A DNA stretch of 64,000 nt, from positions 1 through 64,000 of the forward strand of contig NZ_CBDEGB010000001.1 of NCBI RefSeq assembly GCF_965237655.1, written 5' to 3'. The stretch is from Poriferisodalis sp965237655. Lineage in GTDB: Bacteria > Actinomycetota > Acidimicrobiia > Acidimicrobiales > Poriferisodalaceae. The first letter of the stretch is position 1, and every line of letters begins with the position of its first letter. The translations under genes and the position numbers were made by a program. A model generated the notes under the pieces. The model ran no database searches, was not told the origin of the DNA, and saw only the letters and a program-made list of their open reading frames with translations. This document shows, in pieces, positions 17,843 to 25,091 of the stretch.

Positions 17843-19087
17843 TCAGCCGGTTGCCGGCTGGGACGAGACGAGCTTCACTGACCGCGGCTTCGTTCGATCC
17901 GGTCGCCCGAAGATCATCCAGTTGACGCCTCCCCTGCGTGCGGTCGAGGGATAACGAACGGCCTCGATGCCGTGCCTGTCGGCGACGGTCATGCCGAACC
18001 GCAAGTGCTCCGCCAATACCTGGGTCGCCAAGTAGGCGTTGGCGTCTCCGATCTTTGGATCAGCGGGTTGGCTGATTCGCCTGACGAACTCGCGCAAGAA
18101 GAAGATGTAGGGCCGCTGCTGCGACCGGGGGTAGTCGAACAGGCTCGGCAATTCGGGTTCGTCGACAAAATCGACATATGTCAACGGACGCTTCGTGACC
18201 CACTCGCCGAGCGACAACTGCTCCTTCTTCTTGACAGGGACTTCCTTCTTGGCAGTGGCTGGATCTTCGGCTGCATAGAAGCACGACACGCCCGAGGCGC
18301 TCATCCTCTGGGGACCTGTGTGCTTAGGAGGCGGTGAGCCGAGCTTCTTTGCCGAGGTGAGGATCTTTTTCGCAGCACGGGCCCGGTACAGCACCTGTCC
18401 GGGTTCGCAAGTCTTGACAAAACCTGACTCGACCTCAGCAGCGAACTCGCCCAGGAACCGGAACAGGCTCCGTGCTGACGCCTCCCCCATTTCGGCTTCA
18501 GAGAGCGAGAACAGGAACCTCGGGCCATCGATGAGCCGCTTTTGGAACGATTCCCAGCCCCATATGAGACGTTCGTGGTATTCGCCAACCTGCGAGTCGA
18601 GCCGGTACCAGTCGTGTTGAATCAGTGCCTCGAATTCTTGCTCCAGTGCGCTCCCGTCGGCGAATGGGCTGTCCTCCTCATTGAGCACCTCCCATGTTTC
18701 CCGCTTCTTGATTCCGAAGTGCCGGTCTTCTTCCTTGTCGTAGAAGAGCGGGCCATGCCATCGGTCGCCGTACTCCTGGCCCAGACATCGGTAGACGTAC
18801 TCGAATACAACGGTGTCTTCAGCAAACGGGCCGAGCGTGCCCCTGCAGTAGCCGCACACGGCCTCCTCATGGATGTTGAAGACCTCATCGCGTACCGCTG
18901 GGTCGATGACGCACTGGCTGCAGACCAGTTCGCCGCTTCCGCCGAAGGACTCGTACTTCTCCTCCGGCGCGTGGCCAAGCGGCCAGTCCGGCCAATCATG
19001 CGCGGGCTCCTCAACGACCAAAGGACTCACGCTCTCCACCTCAACCGGTTCTGAGACCAAGTAGGAGTCTTGCTCGGCGGCGAACAT
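17843..19087 (-). CDS. RES-domain protein with Cys4 N-terminal domain
   Basis: The 414-residue protein has an N-terminal zinc-finger-like part (C56-x2-C59, C78-x2-C81) followed by a helical region, as in the N-terminal domain found before many RES domains. The RES core spans about residues 229-405: GQVLYRAR with Arg235, the Ser in RMSASGVSCFY, and the acidic residue in AAEDPATAKKEV. RES toxins degrade NAD+. Stand-alone RES toxins are small and paired with an Xre-type antitoxin; this one is larger, has no adjacent antitoxin, and sits between a HEAT-repeat gene and a SIR2 gene on the same strand, so a joint defence role is likely. The start at 19087 overlaps the HEAT gene by 47 bases. Confidence 0.8.
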   Translation of the reverse strand: MFAAEQDSYLVSEPVEVESVSPLVVEEPAHDWPDWPLGHAPEEKYESFGGSGELVCSQCVIDPAVRDEVFNIHEEAVCGYCRGTLGPFAEDTVVFEYVYRCLGQEYGDRWHGPLFYDKEEDRHFGIKKRETWEVLNEEDSPFADGSALEQEFEALIQHDWYRLDSQVGEYHERLIWGWESFQKRLIDGPRFLFSLSEAEMGEASARSLFRFLGEFAAEVESGFVKTCEPGQVLYRARAAKKILTSAKKLGSPPPKHTGPQRMSASGVSCFYAAEDPATAKKEVPVKKKEQLSLGEWVTKRPLTYVDFVDEPELPSLFDYPRSQQRPYIFFLREFVRRISQPADPKIGDANAYLATQVLAEHLRFGMTVADRHGIEAVRYPSTARRGGVNWMIFGRPDRTKPRSVKLVSSQPATG

Positions 19088-19740
19088 GCGCAGATCGGTG
19101 GTCCTGCAGCTGGGCAGCGGCTGCTTCGCCGATGTGGTTGAGCGGTGGAGAGTCGTGTGAGAGGCCTGCGAGCAATGCGAGCGGCAAGAGCCTGCCGTCG
19201 GCTTCAGTGATGTGCTGTGCGACGGTTTCGGTGAGCGGGTTCGGGGTGCAGGCTGCGATCATGCCGATGCTGCGGGCGGCATGGGAACGTACCGGAGGGT
19301 GGGTGTCGCGGATCATGTGGGTGAGCATGGGCTGCATGGTTGGGCAGTGTCCGTATCCGAGCAGCCTGGCTGCGTTGACTCGTTGCTGATCGGAGCTGTG
19401 CGCGAGCCGGATGACTGCTGCTTCGGCTTCATCTAGGGCGATTGCGTCGATGGCGACGGAGAGCACGGTGTCGGCGCCTGCCATGCGGTTGCCGGGCCAG
19501 AATCCTTCGGCTGCTGTTGCCATGTCGTCGAGGCTGTCGATGAGTCGCTGCCGTTCGGCGTCGGGCAGGCGGTCCGTCAGGGATGCGATCCGGATGCAGA
19601 TGGTGCTCTTCTGGTCGGCGAGTGCTGCCGGCTCGCGCAGCACGTCGTGCACGACGGGCCAGCGGGCAGCGTCGGGAAACTGGAGATTGAGGAGCGTGAG
19701 CGCGTCGAAGGTGCTGACGCTGCCGCTGTTGCGACGACCG
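19041..19740 (-). CDS. HEAT-repeat protein, 5' end truncated by IS3 DNA
   Basis: About 230 residues of helical repeats remain: QQRVNAARLLGYGH, MQPMLTHMIRDTHPPVRSHA, ARSIGMIAACTPNPLTETVA and SAHVRRRARLLLGL fit alternating HEAT-type helices. The upstream part runs into IS3 sequence at about 19740, and the residues predicted beyond that are antisense to a transposase, so the original start is lost. The gene overlaps the RES start downstream. HEAT scaffolds commonly bind proteins or nucleic acid, and this one may have been the sensor or adaptor of the RES/SIR2 locus. Confidence 0.6.
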
Positions 19741-19744
19741 GTTG

Positions 19745-20052
19745 AATCCGCCCAATGCCTCGCCAAGAGCCTCCGCCGCACAGCTGCAGGCTGGGGCCTT
19801 GCCCAGTCAGTGGGCAGCGTGGGGTCCTCCGCGGACAACGCGGTCGCCGAGGCGTTCTTCTCCACCCTCAAACGAGAACTCGTTCACCGCCACAACTACC
19901 CCGGCCGGGCCACCGCCCGCCGATCGATATTCGAATGGCTCGCCCGCTACAACACCGCCCGGCGCCACACCAGCCTCGGGTGCCTCACTCCCGACCAGCA
20001 CGAACACCAACACCGTCAGACCACGGGCAAGCAGCCCGCCTTAACCACCTGA
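19745..20052 (+). pseudogene. IS3-family transposase (orfB) C-terminal fragment
   Basis: Reads LAQSVGSVGSSADNAVAEAF (with the third catalytic Glu), FSTLKRELVHRHNYPG and YNTARRHTSLGCLTPDQHE, the standard IS3 orfB ending. It stops at 20052 and is followed by a right-end repeat. The first two thirds are missing; the left break falls inside the HEAT-repeat gene. Confidence 0.85.
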
Positions 20053-20403
20053 CCCGTCCACGGGGGAAGCGCCCTGTCCCAACTCCTTCACCCAAAAGGC
20101 CGTTGCTCGTTTGAGCAGCTCACGCTCCTGGCGCAGCCGGGCGTTCTCCCGACGCAACTCGACCAGCTCGCCGCGCTCCGCCGTGGTCATCCCCTCGCGC
20201 TCGCCCCGGTCGACCCGGGCCTGACGCACCCAATTGCCCAGATTCGTCGCCCCGATCCCCAAGCTCCGAGCGACCGACGCGATTGAGCGACCCTCCTCGA
20301 GCACCAACGCGACCGCGTCAGCCTTGAAATCCTTCGAGAACGATCTTCGCGACCGGCCCGCCGGCAATACCGGCCCCGCCCGCTGTTCTTCCATCAATGA
20401 CAT
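20041..20403 (-). CDS. IS3-family transposase orfA (HTH protein)
   Basis: The 120-residue reading has an IS3 orfA HTH (RRSFSKDFKADAVALVLEEG, SIASVARSLGIGATNLGNWV) and a leucine-zipper part (LVELRRENARLRQERELLKR) ending ATAFWVKE. Its orfB is absent: just after the usual end of orfA the sequence switches to the right end of another, oppositely oriented copy. The last 13 residues are therefore foreign. Confidence 0.85.
   Translation of the reverse strand: MSLMEEQRAGPVLPAGRSRRSFSKDFKADAVALVLEEGRSIASVARSLGIGATNLGNWVRQARVDRGEREGMTTAERGELVELRRENARLRQERELLKRATAFWVKELGQGASPVDGSGG
20050..20073 (+). repeat. IS3 right end
   Basis: tgacccgtccacgggggaag, continuing to gcgcc. This is the partner of 20423-20447 and follows directly on the orfB fragment. 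Both ends lie in the same orientation on the plus strand because the two IS halves face each other. Confidence 0.6.
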
Positions 20404-20422
20404 GGCTACCTCCTAATCGAGG

Positions 20423-20447
20423 TGACCGGTCAACAGGGGGAGGCACC
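20423..20447 (+). repeat. IS3 left end
   Basis: tgaccggtcaacagggggag followed by gcacc, upstream of the minus-strand orfA. It matches the right end at 20050-20073 at 18 or more of 24 positions. Confidence 0.6.
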
Positions 20448-20527
20448 AGCAAGCCCGAACCGCCCTAAACAAGACCGCGACACACCACTAGTGTCCTGGG
20501 CGGGAGACGCCTCCGATACCCAACAGC

Positions 20528-21784
20528 ATGGAAACAATCCGACGCAGAGGAGACACACTTGCGGTTTTCCTGCTGCTGCTCCTGCTAGCGGCCAGCAATT
20601 TTGCCGTCGAGTCCACGTCTGCCGCCGGATTCGCGCCGCAAGTAGTGGAGACCACGGCGGCCCCTCGGATCGTGATCGTCCCTCCTACGACGACGGTTCC
20701 TCCTACGACGACGGTCCCTCCTACGACGACGGTCCCTCCTACGGCGACGGTCCCTCCTACGGCGGAGACCGTCCCCTCCCCGACCACCACAACAACAACG
20801 ACTCTGCCGCCACTCGATCCTCTGACGTTCGAATCGCTTGACCGGATCAACACGATCCGCGACTGCTGCAATTTCGTGTCCTACGGCCGGTCCCGGTGGG
20901 AGCGGTCGGTCCCAGGAATCGAACAGCTTCGGATTATCTCGACCGCGGACGGCGCAGAACAACCGGTCTTCTGGCTGGCTCCGAGTGGCGACCGCGATCA
21001 GCCCGTGTTGGTGATATTGCACTCCTGGAGCGCCCCCTACACCCAGCACGCCGGGATTCCATTTGCGATGTGGGCCCAGGAAAACGGTTGGGCAGTCATC
21101 GTCCCAGAGTTCCGAGGCGTAAACGACGACGCCGACGCGGTCGGATCCGACTTGGCGGTCCAGGACGCGGTGGATGCGATCGACTACGCCGTCGCCCAGG
21201 CAGGGGTGGACACCAATCGGGTGTACGTCGTCGGCTACTCCGGCGGCGGGATGATGGGGCTCCTCCTTGCTGGCCGACACCCTGACAAGGTCACCGCTGT
21301 CTCGGTCTGGGGGCCGCCGCATGACCTCGTGGACTTCTACGAGCACGCGAGGAGGGCGGGTCTGCGCTATGCCAACGACATCAGGCGGGCCTGCGGAGGT
21401 GACCCGAGGGAAGCCGGCCCGGCGCAGGAGGAGTGTCTGACCCGTAGTCCGGCGACGTACCTGGGGTCGGCCCGCAACCAGGCGGTCCAGATCTTGATCG
21501 CTCAGGGCATCCGCGATCAGTTCGTGTCCCGGAGTGTGGCCGCCGAGGTGTTCAATCAGCTGGCCGACCCCGACGACCGCCTCAGCGCTGAGGAGGTGGA
21601 CCTTTTCGGTCGGGGGAGGGTTCCCGACCATCTGTCGATCACGACGGAGACCTACTTCGGGGACGGAGACCCCGCCCCCGTATTCGCCCGACAGTCGGGT
21701 CGAGCCTTGCTCGTCTACTTCCAGTCAGGCCACGACATGGTCTACAACGCGAGTGCACGGTGGTTCGCAAGCGATCCTAGATGA
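20528..21784 (+). CDS. Secreted alpha/beta hydrolase with PPTTTV-repeat linker
   Basis: A 418-residue protein. Residues 1-33 form a signal peptide (LAVFLLLLLLAASNFAV). A low-complexity linker follows, with a repeated PPTTTV unit (about five copies) and a poly-Thr run. The catalytic domain has VILHSWSAP, the nucleophile motif GYSGGG and a likely catalytic His in QSGHDMVYN, like prolyl-oligopeptidase-type or polyester-cleaving hydrolases. It should work outside the membrane, with the linker holding it off the cell surface. The substrate is unknown. The linker DNA is tandemly repeated (tcctacgacgacggt units at 20690-20765), so its length may vary. Confidence 0.88.
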   Translation: METIRRRGDTLAVFLLLLLLAASNFAVESTSAAGFAPQVVETTAAPRIVIVPPTTTVPPTTTVPPTTTVPPTATVPPTAETVPSPTTTTTTTLPPLDPLTFESLDRINTIRDCCNFVSYGRSRWERSVPGIEQLRIISTADGAEQPVFWLAPSGDRDQPVLVILHSWSAPYTQHAGIPFAMWAQENGWAVIVPEFRGVNDDADAVGSDLAVQDAVDAIDYAVAQAGVDTNRVYVVGYSGGGMMGLLLAGRHPDKVTAVSVWGPPHDLVDFYEHARRAGLRYANDIRRACGGDPREAGPAQEECLTRSPATYLGSARNQAVQILIAQGIRDQFVSRSVAAEVFNQLADPDDRLSAEEVDLFGRGRVPDHLSITTETYFGDGDPAPVFARQSGRALLVYFQSGHDMVYNASARWFASDPR

Positions 21785-21900
21785 GTAGTTCCGAGGGGAG
21801 GGACTGTCAGATCTGACAGTCCCTCGTGAATGATCAGGGCTAGAGTCTCGCCCGGTCGAAGGCATCGGTGCGAGCCGTGCCACGGGAGTAGGTGAAGCCG

Positions 21901-22026
21901 ATGCACGTTCTGAGGAAGCGACTCGTCGCCGGGTTGCTGGCGGCAGCGATGGTGTTCGCCGTCGTCGCGTGCAGCAGTGACGACCCGAGTCCGAGCGAGC
22001 CCGGCACCCCGCAGGTCGGCTCGTAG
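21901..22026 (+). CDS. Small lipoprotein (41 aa)
   Basis: ATG 21901 encodes a Lys/Arg-positive start, a hydrophobic stretch (LVAGLLAAAMVFAVVAC) with a lipobox ending in Cys24, then SSDDPSPSEPGTPQVGS. This is a complete minimal lipoprotein precursor whose mature part is only about 18 residues. It lies immediately before IS110-like sequence, so its C-terminus could have been cut off by that insertion. The function is unknown. Confidence 0.6.
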   Translation: MHVLRKRLVAGLLAAAMVFAVVACSSDDPSPSEPGTPQVGS

Positions 22027-22039
22027 CAGGATGCTGAGA

Positions 22040-22150
22040 CATGCGGGCGTAGCCGGAGGTGCAAGTCCCTGGTCTGCGGGTAGGTGACCGGAGCTGCCCG
22101 AAAACCGGCTTTTCAGCACCCTGCTGGCTAAGTTCCCATGTCAGTGGTGT
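22040..22150 (+). ncRNA. Structured leader of an IS110 remnant (bridge-RNA candidate)
   Basis: Directly upstream of an IS110 transposase remnant, this sequence can fold as CCGG(A)GG/CCCTGG closing tgcaagt, then CGGGTAG/CTGCCCG closing gtgaccggag, then AGCA/TGCT. A structured non-coding left end is where IS110 elements encode their bridge RNA. Element limits and guide matches could not be established here, so the call is by position and folding only. Confidence 0.35.
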
Positions 22151-22200
22151 AGCGGTCAGGTGTGCCTAGATGCAGTCTGACCAGAACCGGAGCGTGGGAG

Positions 22201-22450
22201 AGTCATCGTCGGCGTCGACCCACACAAGCACATGCGCACGGTGGTCGCCGTCGACGAGCTCGGCAGCCGCCGCGGCGAGTGCCATGTGCGGGCGAACCGG
22301 GAGGCTACGCGCAGCTCGAAGCATGGGCAGCGTCGCTGGGACGCCCCACGGCGTTCGAGGTGGTGGGAACCGGCAGCCACGGCGTTGGGCTGCGGGGCGT
22401 CTCGGGGCTGCTGCCCTCGATGGGAACGGTCGGGGACTGCTTCGAAACCC
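22201..22450 (+). pseudogene. IS110-family transposase remnant
   Basis: The start reads VIVGVDPHKHMRTVVAVDEL, the hallmark N-terminus of one IS110 group, and another frame continues GYAQLEAWAASLGRPTAFEV and VGTGSHGVGL. The rest of the gene is missing. A frameshift near 22290 separates the two pieces. Confidence 0.75.
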
Positions 22451-22591
22451 GACGCCAACACCGACCGGCAGCATGACTCCAGCAATCCGCCGACGCCAAG
22501 CACATGGACCCCCAGCGTAGGTTCTGCGCGCCTGTTGGTGATGGGTTATCGTCCGCTGATCTGCGCGGCAAGAGCAGCACTAGGAGGCGCG

Positions 22592-23536
22592 GTGCGGCCG
22601 ATCCCAGCGCTTGATGGACTGCGCGCCGTAGCAATTGCGATGGTGGTCGTCTACCACATCGACAGTGCCGTCGTGCCTGCAGGGCACTACGGCGTCACCC
22701 TGTTCTTCGTCTTGTCGGGCTACGTGGTCACCGGCTCGCTGTGTAACGAGATGGACCGGACCGGTCGGGTCGACCTCGGCTCGTTCTATCGAAAACGAGC
22801 GCTCCGGCTGCTTCCTGTCCTTCTGGCCGTCTGTCTCGCAATGGCCGCAGTGGGGACCGACTGGTCCCGCTTGATTGCGGTGCTCGGCTTCTACGCCAAC
22901 TATGCGCGAATCGAAGGTCTCGACCTGGAGCGGCTGACGCACACCTGGTTCATCGCGGTGACCGCCCACTTCTACTTGCTGTGGCCGCTCGTCATCGCTG
23001 CACTACGACCCAGGCATCGGACCCGCATCGTCGGAGGCCTGGCGCTGGCTGCCATCGCCTGGAGAGCAACTGCGATCGAAGTCATGTCGCCAGGCTGGGT
23101 GTACAACGCGACCGACACCAACGCCGCGGCACTTCTGGTGGGGTGTTATCTGGCCGTCGCTCGGCCCACCACATGGCGGTTCGCGAGGTGGTCGCTTCCG
23201 ACGCTACTGGCACTAACGCTGGTGCCCGCATTCGGCAACACGGGCACAACCGTTCTCTGGGGCGGTTTCGTGGCCCTAGCGCTCAGTGCGCTCACGGTCC
23301 AGTACGCGCTGACGGGACCCGTATGGCTGGCGAACCGGGTCCTGTTGCGGGTCGCCGAATTGTCCTTCGGGCTCTACCTCTGGCACTATGTGTTCATCCG
23401 GTCTGACATCGCCCTCTGGCTGGCCCTCGTCCTCACCGTCGCTACGACCGCCGCCTCGTGGTATTTCCTCGAAAAGCCGGTCCTGCGCTGGGCGGCAAGG
23501 CGGAACGGTCAGGCTCGAGAACTTCCATCGCCGTAG
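22592..23536 (+). CDS. Acyltransferase 3 family membrane protein
   Basis: A 314-residue multi-pass membrane protein beginning PALDGLRAVAIAMVVVYHID, the acyltransferase-3 signature with the conserved His, followed by GVTLFFVLSGYVVTGSL, FYRKRALRLLPVLL and a late SFGLYLWHY segment. Such enzymes transfer acyl groups to sugars of cell-surface polymers. I chose GTG 22592 because AGGAGG (22582-22587) sits 4 bases upstream and the conserved motif follows at once. The gene follows an IS110 remnant and precedes a secreted peptidase by 17 bases, so the two are probably cotranscribed. Confidence 0.9.
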   Translation: MRPIPALDGLRAVAIAMVVVYHIDSAVVPAGHYGVTLFFVLSGYVVTGSLCNEMDRTGRVDLGSFYRKRALRLLPVLLAVCLAMAAVGTDWSRLIAVLGFYANYARIEGLDLERLTHTWFIAVTAHFYLLWPLVIAALRPRHRTRIVGGLALAAIAWRATAIEVMSPGWVYNATDTNAAALLVGCYLAVARPTTWRFARWSLPTLLALTLVPAFGNTGTTVLWGGFVALALSALTVQYALTGPVWLANRVLLRVAELSFGLYLWHYVFIRSDIALWLALVLTVATTAASWYFLEKPVLRWAARRNGQARELPSP

Positions 23537-23553
23537 GCGTGGCGGCTGGCGCC

Positions 23554-24666
23554 ATGAAGAGACCCTCCCCCATCCAACAATGGCTCGCTCTGGCCGTTGC
23601 CTTGATCGTCACTATCTCAGTCGTGATGGTGTACGAAAGCGGAATCAAGGCAGACAGTGATGCTCCTGCCAATCCCGGCGACGTGCCGGAGGCGCCCGCC
23701 GAGCCGGAGGCGCCCGCCGAGCCGGCACCGAGCGAGACGGAGGCGCCCGCCGAGCCGGCACCGAGCGAGACGGACGGCGCTGACATCGGCGCGGTGGCAC
23801 CTCCTCCATTCCCGGACCAGTTCGAGCCTTCGCCCAATGAGGTGCAGGCCGACGCCAAGCGGCTCGGCGCCGCGGTGGCCTACCAGATCACGAACTACGG
23901 CCGGCACTCGTGGGTGATCGACTTGGCGGCAGACGTGACAGCCGATCCTGCTCGCGCCGACGCGCTCGCGCGGGAGGCGGCGACCGTGCATCACCCCGGG
24001 ATGTGGTCACGCGGCACGATCGAATACGCCCAACTCGGCGGTCACCGTGACGACCGGATCTCGATAATGGTCGTGGTCCACCAAGAGCTGGGCGGGGAGG
24101 GCACAGCGGATGCCGAGCGAGCCGAGACCCGGACCATGGACGTGCGCCTCGTGAGAGGCGCTTCGGGTGCGTGGGAGTTCGAGGAGCTCGCTTCGGCCGG
24201 AGGTCAGCCGGTCGCTCGGCCTGCGGATCTCTCGCCCCTCGCCGCCTCAGTGGTCGACGATCCCCGAATCGATCTCCCCGATACGGCGATCTGGGACATC
24301 TACTCGGGGCAAACCGATCCTGCGCTGCACGAGGTGATGCTCGACATCGCCGAGCGAACCCCCTACTCCGTCATCGTGCTGAAAACGGGACACCCGCACA
24401 ACGTGTTCGGAACGGATCGGGTGAGCAATCACACGGTGGGCCTGGCGGTCGACATCCACGAGGCGAACTCAGAGCTGGTGATCGACTCGCACGACACGAC
24501 GTCATCGATCTATGCGCTATCCGAGTGGCTGGTGTCGCGGCTCGACATCAAGGAGTTCGGAAGTCCGTGGCGGTTCGACGACGCGGTTGCGCTCACCTTC
24601 ACCAACGAGGTTCACCACGATCACCTCCACGTGGGTGTCTTCCCGGAGGGTCACGCCGCGGGGTGA
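23554..24666 (+). CDS. Membrane-anchored M15-type peptidase-like protein
   Basis: A 370-residue protein. It has an N-terminal signal anchor (LALAVALIVTISVVMVY), then a Pro/Glu/Ala linker with repeats of EAPAEPAPSET, then a domain whose end has the M15 metal pattern: SNHTVGLAVDIHEAN (H-x6-D) and VHHDHLHVGV with two further His residues. M15 enzymes cleave D-Ala-D-Ala or related peptidoglycan cross-links, so the protein probably trims the cell wall from outside. The repeated linker DNA at 23690-23770 may vary in length. It lies 17 bases after the acyltransferase gene. Confidence 0.82.
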   Translation: MKRPSPIQQWLALAVALIVTISVVMVYESGIKADSDAPANPGDVPEAPAEPEAPAEPAPSETEAPAEPAPSETDGADIGAVAPPPFPDQFEPSPNEVQADAKRLGAAVAYQITNYGRHSWVIDLAADVTADPARADALAREAATVHHPGMWSRGTIEYAQLGGHRDDRISIMVVVHQELGGEGTADAERAETRTMDVRLVRGASGAWEFEELASAGGQPVARPADLSPLAASVVDDPRIDLPDTAIWDIYSGQTDPALHEVMLDIAERTPYSVIVLKTGHPHNVFGTDRVSNHTVGLAVDIHEANSELVIDSHDTTSSIYALSEWLVSRLDIKEFGSPWRFDDAVALTFTNEVHHDHLHVGVFPEGHAAG

Positions 24667-24763
24667 GTCCCGACGACGCGCGGGCTCGGGGCGTGATGTG
24701 CCAGGTCGAGCCTGATCCAATTGTTTCGATGCCGTGGGTCAAGAGCGTGAGCGGATACGTGGG

Positions 24764-25091
24764 TCAGTGGGGTTGCCGGCGGTTGTTGTGGTCGGTGAGT
24801 TTGATGGTGATGATCAAGGCGACGGCGAGGGCGAGCTGCGCGTGGCGGTGCTCGGGTAGGCGGTCGGTGTTGCGGCGCAGTTGGCCGTAGTTGGACGGCC
24901 ATGAGTTGGTGCGCGCGACGGTCCAGCGCAGCCCCAGCGGCGCCGAGGCGGGCTCGGCGGGCGCGTCGCTGCTGGGTTTGCGTTTGGGGGGCCGCACCAC
25001 GTCGGTGACGCCTATGTCGGCGGCGGCCCGGTCGACGCGGGCGCCCCAGTAGCCGCTGTCGAGGTGGATGGTGTCGATGTCGTGATGCAGC
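24764..25091 (-). pseudogene. IS5-family transposase, C-terminal fragment
   Basis: Minus-strand reading HHDIDTIHLDSGYWG (catalytic Asp), ADIGVTDVVRPPKRK, LGLRWTVARTNSWPSNYGQL (catalytic Glu region normally VERTNSW, here Ala) and ALAVALIITIKL. The other part is at 26863-27075. The IS1182 element lies between them. Confidence 0.8.

Noticed and set aside
20585..21631. Long minus-strand reading frame opposite the secreted hydrolase
   Set aside because: Antisense to a well-recognised domain gene; its composition is Arg-rich shadow sequence without motifs.
22040..22150. Cobalamin riboswitch or group II intron end
   Set aside because: The words ggtgcaagtccc suggested these, but the B12-box and intron domain V are absent, and an IS110 transposase start follows.
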